A stretch of DNA of 64,000 bases from Comamonas testosteroni. GTDB taxonomy: Bacteria; Pseudomonadota; Gammaproteobacteria; Burkholderiales; Burkholderiaceae_C. This document shows positions 36,201-45,206 of this stretch, in pieces. The notes below the pieces were generated by a model. The model was not told where the DNA came from. It saw only the letters and a list, made by a program, of their open reading frames with translations, and searched no databases. The stretch is taken from positions 1 to 64,000 of the forward strand of contig NZ_AWOR01000032.1 of NCBI RefSeq assembly GCF_000761245.1. The letters are read 5' to 3'. The translations under genes were made by a program, and so were the position numbers. Numbering within the stretch: position 1 is the first letter of the stretch; each line of letters starts with the position of its first letter.

Positions 36201-36629
36201 AGCTCCTCGACAGTAAAGAGTCTGCCATGAACAATCCAGTTTTCAGACTCGGCTCGGTGGTTTTCTCCCAGCCTGAGTGGAACCATCAGCGAGAGCACAT
36301 GAGAGTCTTGTGCCCGGTAATGAAGGTTGTATTTGGCGGGGAGCAGGACATGGGACGCCTGGGGGAAGGTCAACGCCGAGCAGAAGAATGCCGGGATGGC
36401 ATTGACCCTGCGGTCGCCGAATGACCGCCACCATGCTCGATTTGGCCATAGACAGCTGCTCTTTCGTCCATTCACTTGCGACCCCGAAATCAGGCGCAGG
36501 ACGATTTGGAGCTCACATCGAATGTCTGCTCCAGGCATTCATGACGCCCGCAGCCTACCGGTCATGAGCTCGCCTGATGGGTTTGAAACGAATAATTGCC
36601 GATCCATCCAGTGTGAACCTGCTCGCGGC
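36201..36629. other. Unassigned stretch between the AraC and Gre-like genes
   Basis: A minus-strand frame spanning 36176-36538 is open for 120 residues, including a piece reading ASHVLLPAKYNLHYRAQDSH. It overlaps the AraC gene end and has no ribosome site. It may be a decayed gene or chance. Nothing else is recognised. Confidence 0.35.
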
Positions 36630-37112
36630 TTAATGAACCCACAGCACCTCAAACTGCTGTCGGAGCGGAGCGACCTGTACCGACACCTCATCACCTTCAA
36701 ACTTACCCAGCATAGCCCTGCCCAAGGGAGCTTTGCTGCTGATGACCTGGATGAGTTCAGAGCCGTTGAGCAACTTCATGTTCCCCCCATCCGGGCCGAG
36801 AAAGATCTGTTGTTGCCTGTCGTCTGAATCCACCAGGCAGATCAGTGCGCCGAGCTGTATACCTTGGCTGGCGTTGTAGGACTGCGGGCGGAACTGGCGC
36901 CAATTGGCCATCGCTTGGCGGATGGCTTCTGCACGACGAGCTTGGCCAGCAGCCAGGTAGGAAGCCTCCAGACCCAAAGTGTCGTATTTGTTTTCGGCAA
37001 TATTTTCCTCATGGGTCGCCGCTTCATGGGCAACCCTCGCTGCCTGCTCGACTTGCACAAGGTCCTCGGCGAGCCGTTTCAGCACCTGCTGCTGCAACAA
37101 CAATTTATCCAT
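36630..37112 (-). CDS. GreA/GreB-family elongation-factor-like protein
   Basis: This 160-residue protein has the Gre layout: an N-terminal coiled coil (VLKRLAEDLVQVEQAARVAH, ENKYDTLGLEASYLAAGQAR) and a C-terminal FKBP-like domain (IFLGPDGGNMKLLNGSELIQ, SKAPLGRAMLGKFEGDEVSV). SPLGRALLGK-type motifs are diagnostic of the Gre C-domain, here SKAPLGRAMLGK. The coiled-coil tip, where GreA/B carry two acidic residues, reads THEENIAENKYD, so the acidic pair may be present. It could be a secondary-channel factor acting on RNA polymerase rather than a housekeeping GreA. Confidence 0.85.
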   Translation of the reverse strand: MDKLLLQQQVLKRLAEDLVQVEQAARVAHEAATHEENIAENKYDTLGLEASYLAAGQARRAEAIRQAMANWRQFRPQSYNASQGIQLGALICLVDSDDRQQQIFLGPDGGNMKLLNGSELIQVISSKAPLGRAMLGKFEGDEVSVQVAPLRQQFEVLWVH

Positions 37113-37397
37113 AACGAAAGGTAGGCATCTCGAACAAGTTGGAGGTCTTGATTATGAAGGCCCCCTCCTCCTTTCAACGCGTGTACTGACTACAGGTCAA
37201 TGGGTTGCCAGCACCTGTCCCACATCTGTATTTGGCACCTGGCCAGCAGCTGCCAGACTGAGCCCCCACGGACTGCATTGAACAAATACACTGCTTGTCA
37301 CCCTGCTTCGGGCGACAACGGCCTCCAAGGCATTGCCTCAAGCAGATTCCGGATATCGACTTCAACTGCTACCCAATAGAACTACCAAGGAGACCCC

Positions 37398-38372
37398 GTG
37401 AACCGTCGACAGATACTTGCTTCCATCGCCGCCGTAAGTGCGCTCACCACCATGGCAACCGTCCACGCGGAATCTGCTTTTCCTCAAAAGCCCATTACCT
37501 TTGTCGTTCCCTATCTGGCTGGAGGAACAACCGATCTCGTGGCACGAGTCGTGGGCGAGCACATGGCTCGCACGCTGGGTCAACCGGTGGTGATTGAGAA
37601 CAAGCCTGGCGCCGGAGGCAATATCGGCATGGATGTGGTGGCAAAGTCCAAGCCCGACGGCTACACGATCGGGTTCGGAGCCATCTCCACCAATGCGCTC
37701 AACCCGCACATCTACAAATCGATGGCGTTTGATCCCCGCAAGGACTTCACCGCAGTTTCCATGCTGGGCTACTCCACCATCGTGCTGGAAGTGGGCAAGA
37801 GCTTCCCGGCAAACAATGTGCAGGAGTTCATCGCCTACATCAAAGCGAACCCAGGCTTTCAGTACGGTACTGCCGGCGCCGGAACCAGCATGCACCTGGC
37901 TGGCGTGATGTTTGCGCAAATGACAGGCCTGGATACTGTCCATGTGCCCTATAAAGGTAGCGTGCCGGGTATTACCGACATGCTTGGCGGCCACCTGCCA
38001 GCCATGTTTGATAACCTGCCCGCTTCCCTGCCACACATTCAGGCAGGCAAGCTCAAAGCACTGGCCGTGGCAGGTACCGAGCGCAGTCCATCGTTACCCA
38101 ATGTGCCGACAATCGCGGAGAGCGGCCTCAAAGGCTACGCAGTCGATCCATGGTTCGGCGTATATGGCCCAGCCAAGCTCGACCCCGCTATCACAGCCAA
38201 ACTCAATACCGCTATCAACCAGACGCTGAGCGATCCGGCCGTCAAGGACAAGCTGGTGCAGGCCGGATTCACCCCCAAGGGGTCTACGGCCCAAGGCTTC
38301 GAAGCGCTGACACAGTCGGAATACAAACGACTGGGCGACGTGGCACGCAAGGCCCAGATGCAGGTCAACTGA
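37398..38372 (+). CDS. Bug-family (TctC) tripartite transporter receptor
   Basis: This 324-residue periplasmic binding protein starts with GTG preceded by AAGGAG. It has a signal peptide (MNRRQILASIAAVSALTTMA ... HAES) and Bug motifs: PITFVVPYLAGGTTDLVARV, VVIENKPGAGGNIG, GYTIGFGAISTNALNPH, GTSMHLAGVMFA and VPYKGSVPGITDMLGG. These receptors bind carboxylates such as tricarboxylates, terephthalate, nicotinate or mevalonate-like acids. No TctA/TctB genes are adjacent; the nearest TctA-like permease is about 9 kb to the right in the mevalonate operon. Orphan Bug genes are common in this order, so its partner is unknown. Confidence 0.94.
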   Translation: MNRRQILASIAAVSALTTMATVHAESAFPQKPITFVVPYLAGGTTDLVARVVGEHMARTLGQPVVIENKPGAGGNIGMDVVAKSKPDGYTIGFGAISTNALNPHIYKSMAFDPRKDFTAVSMLGYSTIVLEVGKSFPANNVQEFIAYIKANPGFQYGTAGAGTSMHLAGVMFAQMTGLDTVHVPYKGSVPGITDMLGGHLPAMFDNLPASLPHIQAGKLKALAVAGTERSPSLPNVPTIAESGLKGYAVDPWFGVYGPAKLDPAITAKLNTAINQTLSDPAVKDKLVQAGFTPKGSTAQGFEALTQSEYKRLGDVARKAQMQVN

Positions 38373-38931
38373 CGGCGCAGCCTCCAGACGCCTGGCAACA
38401 GAGAACCGGAGCCGGGCCTCTCAGCACCTCGACACGCTTCAAAGCCAAAGGTTTTTCCGCGAAGTCTCCGAAATAACCATCCGGGCGAATGCGCAGACCA
38501 TCCAGGCAGGTTTGCCTTGCGCGAGGAAAGCACGCAAGAACAAGTTGTTGGCACTGGTCTGCCCCCTCTTCCGCGCGCACACCCGAGGTGCAGCGCAAGG
38601 CTTCAGAGAAGGTCGGAATGCCTTGCCCGTCCATTTGGTCGCGAGTGACCACGAATACCGCCTGCGGTGCCTCGCGCAGGCCGATGTCGATCTTGGTGCC
38701 GGTAGGCGTCCGCCTGGCAGTCCTGCACACTACGGGACTGGTGGCGGCTTCATGCTCGGCTTCACGTTCAGCTTTCACCGTCGCCCGCGCCTCACCCAAG
38801 GTGGCATCGTGCCCTGCTGCAGCGCCTGGTATCACTACGGGCATGAACCTGTCATTGCAGGCAGAAGCGATTGCCAGAAAGGGTACGCGTCGAGCCAAGC
38901 AGCCGGCCCCGAGGACGAAGTTGCCGCTCAA
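38365..38931 (-). pseudogene. Truncated TonB-dependent siderophore receptor (plug fragment)
   Basis: The 188-residue frame matches only the start and plug of FpvA/FhuE-type receptors: TGTKIDIGLREAPQAVFVVT, RDQMDGQGIPTFSEALRCTS, GVRAEEGADQ, LDGLRIRPDGYFGDFAEKP and RVEVLRGPAPVLCCQASGG. The beta-barrel (about 500 residues) is missing. Positions normally Tyr or Arg have become Cys (LRCTSG, VLCCQAS), which indicates relaxed selection. The frame runs 8 bp into the end of the Bug gene. It is a remnant, not a working receptor. Confidence 0.8.
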
Positions 38932-39154
38932 GACAGGCGACGCCCCAAAAACTGGTGTGGCCGGCGAAAGCCGCTCAAGCAGTGGACCGTGATCGGCTGC
39001 GTATTCCGGTCAAACTGACCGCGTGTGCCGGTTGTGGCTGACTAGGCTGCTGGTCGTGACCGGCTGAGTTCGGCCAGTGCTGCCAGTGAGATGCTCGGTG
39101 TGATGGGTCTGCTATGTGACCGAAACCAGCACAGCGCACACAAGCATGGCCTTA
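38932..39154. other. Gap between the broken receptor and the defence-type gene
   Basis: No gene is seen. CGGTCA-N3-TGACCG (39007-39021) is a perfect small dyad, and GACCGG-like words recur up to about 39075. This is the kind of sequence left by insertion elements, but no transposase or target duplication can be shown. It may mark the left edge of the acquired segment. Confidence 0.35.
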
Positions 39155-42100
39155 TTACTCCTCGAACAACTCCCGCTCCTTTAGCGATTCGGCGATGTTC
39201 TTCTCCGCGTCCTGCTTGATGAGGTCGTAGAGCCTATAAGCGGGGGAGAAACGAGGAAGCGAATCGAGAATGGACTTCGCTTTTTCCAAGGCATCCACGT
39301 CACGGGGAAACGGTTCGCCCGGCGTCCCCTGTTTTCCTCCGCTCACGGCCGCGGAATACAGTGCGCTGGTGGCGGATTCGAGACACTTACTGCCGTGCGA
39401 CTTGGCCGCCGTGAGATAGCCGACGACGAAGGTCGGATTGTCCAAAGAGAATGCGTGGTCGGCCTCGCGGAGGATTTCCCCAATGAGTGAGATATCGAGG
39501 CTGTCGCCGGAGCACTTATTCCGCATGAAAGACAGAGTCCTGTCGTCCGTTGCGGAAAATACAGCGCCGAAAAGGTGCGAGGCGAAGTATTGGAGCTTGT
39601 GGTCGCCGCCATCGCCACCTCTCATCCAAGACCATACGTCCTTGCACAAGTCTTCGAATGCCGCCGACTCGGCGAACCGCAAAGGCTCGTGCACGTACGG
39701 GCCGAAGTTGCAGGGACGGAATGCGTAATCCTCCGTCGAAGCCGCGTACGCGACGCGCTTCTTGAAGAAATCCAGCGTTTCCACCGGGTACCTCACCGAA
39801 GTGGACGCGAGAAATTTCTGGATCCAATACTTTTCCAGAACCGGTATGGGGAACAGTTTGTCCAGTAGGGCGCTTACCGTGCGGGAATCGAGCAGGTCGG
39901 GCGGAATCGGTCCAGGGGATTCAAAGATGGAGAAGACCTCGTCGGCAACATGCTCGGAACCACAGAAATTCGTGGCTCCTATGAGCTCCAACGCTTTCGC
40001 GGCGTCCAACGCCCCGACATGGCATAACTCGCCCGCCGCAGCCGCAACTTCGTATTCGTCGTCTGAAGAGAGAAATCCCTTCAGGGTGTCGAATTCGTAT
40101 TCGCCCAGGGATGAGTTCCCAAGGACTTGGCCGAGACAGCGGACCAGCGATGCTCTCAGTTCCGGACTCCCGGAAGCTAAGATTCTGGACGTAAACGCCC
40201 TTCCACTTGCGACGTCTTCCGAATAGATCCTCGGCAAGGCCATGGGGACGTATCGGGCGATGGCGGATTTCGGCTTTCCAAGCGCGTACTCCATGACGTA
40301 TTGCGCCAAGGAGTTTGTGCCGGCGAGCAGTTCGTGGAGCAGGACGTGGGGCGAAGCATTCCTATTCAGTTTTATTTCTTCGACCCTCGCCAGCGTCGAC
40401 GCTACGAAGTGCACAATCGCCTCCGGGTTCTGGAAGGCGTCGGCTATCTCTGCTGCGGTGTGCCGGATGGTCGCCTGCCATTCCTTTTGCCTGGTTTCGA
40501 AATTCGAATCTTCGACCAGGTGCCCATACCCGTCGACGAACGCGCGTATCGTCCGGAATTCGAGGCTGTCCGGAGTAAGGGCGAATATCTCGTTTGCTAC
40601 GTAGCTTGTCCTGCCGCTGGCGAATTTCGCGTGCCAAGAGATCGAAGAAAGCAGTTCGAGCCAGACGAACGGATCCAGTATCGACGACAGCACCTTGCCC
40701 TTAATTGATTCCAAAGTGCCAACGAATTCGTCGGTCCAACGCTCCCGGTCCGTCTCCGGAACGGCAGCCCCGAATAGACCCATCGGATACCTGAGCGCAT
40801 CGGAAAGCGCCCTCGCGGATAGGATCGCGACGTCCAACCGCTCGGAATCGAGTCGGGCGATTGCAGCGGAAATCACATCTTTTCGCAGCGAAGCAACGGC
40901 TTCCTGCCTCACCAAGTACGGGCTGAACGAAAACGCACGGCCATTCGAAGACGTGGTGTGGCCTTCGGTTTGGAGGATTCCGCTCAGGAAGTCATATGGC
41001 GTGTACGCACCGTTCCACGAGTCGGGGTAATCCAAGAGCGACAGTCCGAATCCGACGACCTCGGCGTTGTACTCGACCGGCTTATTGGGCTCCACCGCGC
41101 AGAGTTCCTTCAGTATGCGGATGGCGTGGCCGGGGTGTTGGTGCAACTGCCTTTCGTCCGATTTCCCCAATTCCCACAGGCAACCGCAGGCTCGTTGCAA
41201 GTGCTCGAAATTGTAGGCGGCGTACTTGACGAGTTCCGGCAGGTCCTTGGGAGTCCTGCCTTCGGCGATGCTTTGTTCGGCGAACTGAAGCGCCCTCGCG
41301 GGCTGGTAGTACGCGACGGACGTCATTGCCTTGAAATGCTTGTCGCCGTATTCCCCCGTGGGCCGCAATTGCTGCCACAGCCCATCGAGCAATCGGCTGC
41401 TGGCGGTGTTTCCACTCGACAGCCGCCAATCTAGCTTCCCGAGGTTTAGCAGGACGTGCTCGACGAGTGATTGCGGCGACGCGGCGAAGATCTTTTCTGC
41501 ATAGCCGGACGACGCGCCGTTCTCGGTTACACAGTTCTGCTCAATGATGTAGTCGGCGAGGAGATCCGGAGCGAGCCTGTACGTCAGGCCCCGCTTGAAC
41601 GCTACGCCGCCCGTTACCAGGGTCTTGACGAGGCGATTGCTGTCCGCGACCGAGATTCCTTCGGCATTCTCCAGCAGTTTCAGGAGCCCGGCGTCGTCCG
41701 GGCTGAACGGTTGGACCAATGCAAGGACTCTCAGGATGGAGAGGATGGCCTCCCTGTCCTTGCCTTGGGCTAGGTCTCCCGCGATCACCTGCTGGAAGCG
41801 GGCCAGAAGGGTCGTTCGGAACGCGCCTTCGGTGCTCAGGAGTTCCGGATGCAACTTCTCCTTCGCCACGATCTGGGCCGCGACGACCGTGGCCAACGGG
41901 CAGTCGAGGGTGTAGCGGCTCACCGCTTCGGCCGCCGATTCTGGGCCGCCGTACTCCTTCAGAACTTGGGCCGCGAGTTCGACCGACTGCTTCTGGGACA
42001 GCGGTTCGAGGCTGATTTGGAAAGTGTAGGGAGGCTGGAGAAGGACGGCGGCAGCCTGCAACCTGATCCGCTCGAGGCCGTACGTCCGGAGGGAAAGGAC

Positions 42101-43189
42101 CGCTCGCGCCGAATTCTTAGGATTAGCGACGTAGGCGAAAAGCATGGGGAGATCGTCTCGGTCGTGAGCGTCGTCGACGACCAAGAGTTTTTCGGCTTGC
42201 CCGAGACTCTCTAGATGCTTCGTAGAAAGCTCCTCCGTAGCGGAAAGGACTTTGACTAGTATTCCAGGCTTCGCGTCTTGGTAATCGGCAAGTGCTTGGT
42301 ACAGTAAACGGGATTTCCCTGACCCACCGGAGCCGGTCAGCAGGGTGACGAGTCGATCCTTGTCGCGGATGCTGTCGAATAGGTTTGCGAGTTCCTCGCT
42401 CCGTCCCACCAGTTGCCACAGGTGGTTGAAGGCGCGCTCCTTGCGCAGGAACGCAGAGAAGAAGTCCTCGACGGACATCCAAGGGCCGGCTTCGACTTCG
42501 CCGAGCAACGCGAGTCGCTGCCCGGGGAAAAAGATGTCCACCAAGCGAATTTGCTCCGACTTCGAGATCTGGCGAATCCGTTTTGCGACGTCCTCTTTGT
42601 CCCACAGTTCCCAATCGGGATGGACGGCAATCGCGTCCCTCGCCTGCGGGCTGGCGATTCTCGTGAGCAGCAGGACTTTCTTGTCGGCGTGACGGACGTG
42701 TGCTTTGACGGCCGCTTCGACCTTCGCTGCGCCGAACTCCTTATGCCTCTTGCATTGATAGGTGCGTATCGTCCCATCTTGCAAAACGGCCTCGATATCC
42801 AGGCCGTCCTGCTTGTGGCCGGTCCCACCGAACCGATGCACGTCGGCGGTCGGGTTGAGTGCGGAGATGAAGAAGTCGCAAAACCGTTCGAAACCTTCCG
42901 CGCTCAGGGAGTCGATTGGAAACGGTTGGTCGAAACTGACCGTCGTCGTTTGCGGATCCGGCCCACGCTCACTCACGTTCTCTAGATCCTCGGGGCTTAC
43001 GGATAGCACGTGCGCGAGCCGAAGCATGTCTTTCGCCCTGGGGCGAGATGTGCCGGCCTCCCATCGGCTAACTGTCTGCTGCCGGACGCCCATCGCTATG
43101 GCCAATTCTTTTTGCGTCTCAATTCCCGCTTGGATTCGGAATTGTTGGAGGCGATGGCCAAAGTAGGTCACCCTAGCATCGTTAGTCAT
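39155..43189 (-). CDS. XRE-Mrr nuclease-STAND NTPase fusion, candidate anti-phage protein
   Basis: I recognise domains, not a named family. The 1344-residue protein has four parts. Residues about 8-70 form an XRE helix-turn-helix (TQKELAIAMGVRQQTVSRWE). Residues about 96-205 form an Mrr-like PD-(D/E)xK nuclease: FERFCDFFISAL, then DGLDIEAV with Asp131, and YQCKRHKEF with Gln145 and Lys147. Residues about 255-560 form a P-loop NTPase with Walker A GSGGSGKS (Lys292) and Walker B LLVVDDAH (Asp339/Asp340), as in STAND/NACHT proteins. The remaining 780 residues are alpha-helical with no recognised motif and may be the sensor. Nuclease-STAND-sensor order is that of Avs proteins; the added XRE domain is unusual. 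Start 43189 is preferred over an in-frame TTG at 43237, whose codons would be the palindrome. No accessory gene is adjacent. Confidence 0.82.
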   Translation of the reverse strand: MTNDARVTYFGHRLQQFRIQAGIETQKELAIAMGVRQQTVSRWEAGTSRPRAKDMLRLAHVLSVSPEDLENVSERGPDPQTTTVSFDQPFPIDSLSAEGFERFCDFFISALNPTADVHRFGGTGHKQDGLDIEAVLQDGTIRTYQCKRHKEFGAAKVEAAVKAHVRHADKKVLLLTRIASPQARDAIAVHPDWELWDKEDVAKRIRQISKSEQIRLVDIFFPGQRLALLGEVEAGPWMSVEDFFSAFLRKERAFNHLWQLVGRSEELANLFDSIRDKDRLVTLLTGSGGSGKSRLLYQALADYQDAKPGILVKVLSATEELSTKHLESLGQAEKLLVVDDAHDRDDLPMLFAYVANPKNSARAVLSLRTYGLERIRLQAAAVLLQPPYTFQISLEPLSQKQSVELAAQVLKEYGGPESAAEAVSRYTLDCPLATVVAAQIVAKEKLHPELLSTEGAFRTTLLARFQQVIAGDLAQGKDREAILSILRVLALVQPFSPDDAGLLKLLENAEGISVADSNRLVKTLVTGGVAFKRGLTYRLAPDLLADYIIEQNCVTENGASSGYAEKIFAASPQSLVEHVLLNLGKLDWRLSSGNTASSRLLDGLWQQLRPTGEYGDKHFKAMTSVAYYQPARALQFAEQSIAEGRTPKDLPELVKYAAYNFEHLQRACGCLWELGKSDERQLHQHPGHAIRILKELCAVEPNKPVEYNAEVVGFGLSLLDYPDSWNGAYTPYDFLSGILQTEGHTTSSNGRAFSFSPYLVRQEAVASLRKDVISAAIARLDSERLDVAILSARALSDALRYPMGLFGAAVPETDRERWTDEFVGTLESIKGKVLSSILDPFVWLELLSSISWHAKFASGRTSYVANEIFALTPDSLEFRTIRAFVDGYGHLVEDSNFETRQKEWQATIRHTAAEIADAFQNPEAIVHFVASTLARVEEIKLNRNASPHVLLHELLAGTNSLAQYVMEYALGKPKSAIARYVPMALPRIYSEDVASGRAFTSRILASGSPELRASLVRCLGQVLGNSSLGEYEFDTLKGFLSSDDEYEVAAAAGELCHVGALDAAKALELIGATNFCGSEHVADEVFSIFESPGPIPPDLLDSRTVSALLDKLFPIPVLEKYWIQKFLASTSVRYPVETLDFFKKRVAYAASTEDYAFRPCNFGPYVHEPLRFAESAAFEDLCKDVWSWMRGGDGGDHKLQYFASHLFGAVFSATDDRTLSFMRNKCSGDSLDISLIGEILREADHAFSLDNPTFVVGYLTAAKSHGSKCLESATSALYSAAVSGGKQGTPGEPFPRDVDALEKAKSILDSLPRFSPAYRLYDLIKQDAEKNIAESLKERELFEE

Positions 43190-43234
43190 ACTCACATCAT
43201 GTGTGCAAAATATTTTGAACACATGATGTGAGTA
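43189..43234. promoter_or_regulatory. 46-bp palindromic operator of the XRE-Mrr-STAND gene
   Basis: TACTCACATCATGTGT (43189-43204) and ACACATGATGTGAGTA (43219-43234) are perfect 16-bp arms. The centre CAAAATATTTTG (43206-43217) is also a palindrome, leaving one mismatched pair (43205/43218) in 46 bp. Each arm holds its own dyad CACAT-N-ATGTG (43193-43203 and 43220-43230), 27 bp centre to centre. It abuts the start codon, so it can act as an operator for the encoded XRE domain and as a leader hairpin. Confidence 0.85.
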
Positions 43235-43634
43235 CAAGAATGCCGAGTCAAGTGCGGGCGCTTATGAATTCCAAGTGTCTATGCCGCCTCAGTCTGCAAT
43301 CAGCTACATGGCCGACATTGCTAGAGTGGCACGCCGACGGCAGCCTTGGTCGGGTAGTTCGCATGCGACCAACGCTCTAAACGTCGGCAGTAATCAGAAA
43401 CCTGCCGCCCAGACTGCCTGCCGGTGAACGTCTCTTGAGGGTCGTTTGCTGCCGGTGGTTAGTACAAGCAGGCCGGTCCTCGCGATCGGAACAATGGTCA
43501 ATTAAGGCCAGCGACCGCAATCGGCTGCCATAAGTCCGTAGCGTTGATCAATCCAGGGAAGGCGGCTCCCAACCAAGGCCACTTCTCTTCTTTTGACTCC
43601 AAGCAATGAGTTGCACAAAGCTATGCGAAAGCGA
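43235..43634. other. Intergenic region right of the defence-type gene
   Basis: About 400 bases without a supported gene. Short frames here have no ribosome site or family likeness. No tRNA, transposase or direct repeat matching the left side of the island was seen. Confidence 0.4.
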
Positions 43635-45035
43635 TCAGCGCACCTCCTGCATTGCTCGATAGGCAACCTCAAAGCGGGGGTCCAGCATGGCACCTACATT
43701 GCAGCGCGACCAAGGCGATGTCTGGCTCGGATCGAGGTTGAAAACATGGCCCGGGGCCATGGTGACTTTGTGGGCGAGCAAGCGCTCGGCCAGGCGCACG
43801 GCATCGGGATTGCCGGGGAACGTGGCCCAGAGGTAAAGCGACTGAGGGTTACGCGCAAACACCTCGCAGTTATGCATCTCCAACCAATCCAGCGCCTGCT
43901 GCGTTGCCTTGCCCAAACGCTGGCGCAAGCGCACGAGATGCCGCTCGTAATGGCCTTCGCGGAGCATCACATCGACCATGCGCTCGCAGTATTCGGACCC
44001 GCTCACATGGATCAGTGACCGCAAATCTGCCAAGTCGCTGGCTAAAGCATCGCTGCAGGCGATGAATCCCACGCGAAGGGCTGCAGAAAACGACTTGGAA
44101 AAACTGCCTATATAAATCGTGCGCTCCAGCTGATCCAGCGTGGACAAACGCACTGACGAGGTCGGTTTGAAATCGGCCAATGGGTCGTTCTCTACCAGCA
44201 AGAGGTTATGCCGTTCTGCAAGCTGCAAGACGCGGTAGGCCTTGGCAGCGCTGATGTCTGAGCCAGTGGGGTTGTGCGCCAGAGACTGGGTAAAGAACAA
44301 GCGCGGGCGCTCAGTCAACAGCAACTGCTCCAAAGCCTGGACATCGGGTCCATCGGCTTGCCTGGGAACTCCCAACACGCGCGCCCCTGCCAGCTTGAGC
44401 TTGCCAAACAGCAAATAGTAGCCAGGATCGTCTACCAGCACCGTCGCGCCAGGCGGGACGAAGTAGCGAATTACCAGATCCATGGCTTCATTCGCACCTT
44501 GGGTCAGGACCAGTTGCTGAGGTGTGACTCCAAGGCCGAACACGCCCAGCTTGCGCACCAGGCTATCGCGCAGCGGCGCATAGCCAAAGCGGCTGCCATA
44601 GCGAAACAAGGACCCTAGTCCGGTTCGTACCACTTTCTGGTGATAGCGATCCATGCGCATATCGGCCAGCCACTCTATGGGCGGAAATCCATCGCCAACC
44701 GCCACAGCATCCGGCTGGGTCTTGAGTTGCTCGCGCATCAACCAGACCACATCCATCGCACGATTGAGCTGCCCTGCGTCCTCGTCCTGAGGTGCATGGC
44801 GTGCCTGCGGCTGAACATAAAAGCCAGCGCCGCGCCGCGACTCCACCAAGCCGCGTGAGACCAAAAGATCAAAGGCTGCCACCACGGTGTTTTTGGCGTA
44901 GCTGTGCAAATGCGCCAGCTCACGCAAGGACGGCAGCTTGTCCCCTGCGCGATACACGCCATCGGTAATTTGCTGCCCTATCAAATCAGCTAAACGCTCT
45001 GCAATAGGGGCCTGACGCTTGCTACCACCCGCCAT
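43635..45035 (-). CDS. MocR-type PLP-dependent transcriptional regulator
   Basis: This 466-residue protein joins an N-terminal GntR winged helix (residues 10-80; [40 protein letters not shown]) to a fold-type I aminotransferase-like domain ([49 protein letters not shown], and [17 protein letters not shown] with the putative PLP lysine). It is divergent from the mevalonate catabolism genes with a strong symmetric site in the gap, so it is probably their regulator. AGGAGA precedes the ATG. MocR proteins usually sense amino compounds through PLP, so control by mevalonate or a derivative would be unusual. Confidence 0.92.
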   Translation of the reverse strand: MAGGSKRQAPIAERLADLIGQQITDGVYRAGDKLPSLRELAHLHSYAKNTVVAAFDLLVSRGLVESRRGAGFYVQPQARHAPQDEDAGQLNRAMDVVWLMREQLKTQPDAVAVGDGFPPIEWLADMRMDRYHQKVVRTGLGSLFRYGSRFGYAPLRDSLVRKLGVFGLGVTPQQLVLTQGANEAMDLVIRYFVPPGATVLVDDPGYYLLFGKLKLAGARVLGVPRQADGPDVQALEQLLLTERPRLFFTQSLAHNPTGSDISAAKAYRVLQLAERHNLLLVENDPLADFKPTSSVRLSTLDQLERTIYIGSFSKSFSAALRVGFIACSDALASDLADLRSLIHVSGSEYCERMVDVMLREGHYERHLVRLRQRLGKATQQALDWLEMHNCEVFARNPQSLYLWATFPGNPDAVRLAERLLAHKVTMAPGHVFNLDPSQTSPWSRCNVGAMLDPRFEVAYRAMQEVR

Positions 45036-45099
45036 TCAAGTCTCCTGGATCATGAGCCGCCAGTATGTATGCAGATGGGTCCAATGTTGCATTGCGGCA

Positions 45100-45143
45100 G
45101 TACTGTTCTTGCAAACTGTACCTGTATTAAAAGGTACAGTTTG
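45100..45143. promoter_or_regulatory. Operator-like repeats between mocR and mvaA
   Basis: CAAACTGTACC (45112-45122) and GGTACAGTTTG (45133-45143) are a perfect 11-bp inverted repeat with a 10-nt spacer. A third related half-site GTACTGTTC (45100-45108) is a direct repeat of GTACAGTTT (45134-45142), offset by 34 bp. GabR, another MocR protein, also uses direct repeats far apart, so this layout suits MocR binding. Confidence 0.75.
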
Positions 45144-45206
45144 AATAAATTCTCGGCCAACCGTCCCCTTGTATTGATATCCAGATTTGGATCTGTAGGA
45201 GTTTTC

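Noticed and set aside
38932..39154. Insertion-sequence end next to the defence-type gene
   Set aside because: Only a small dyad and GACCGG-like words; no transposase, terminal repeat pair or target duplication found.
43189..43237. TTG start at 43237 adding 16 residues to the XRE-Mrr-STAND protein
   Set aside because: Those codons are the palindromic operator itself and are not XRE-like; the ATG at 43189 is more plausible.
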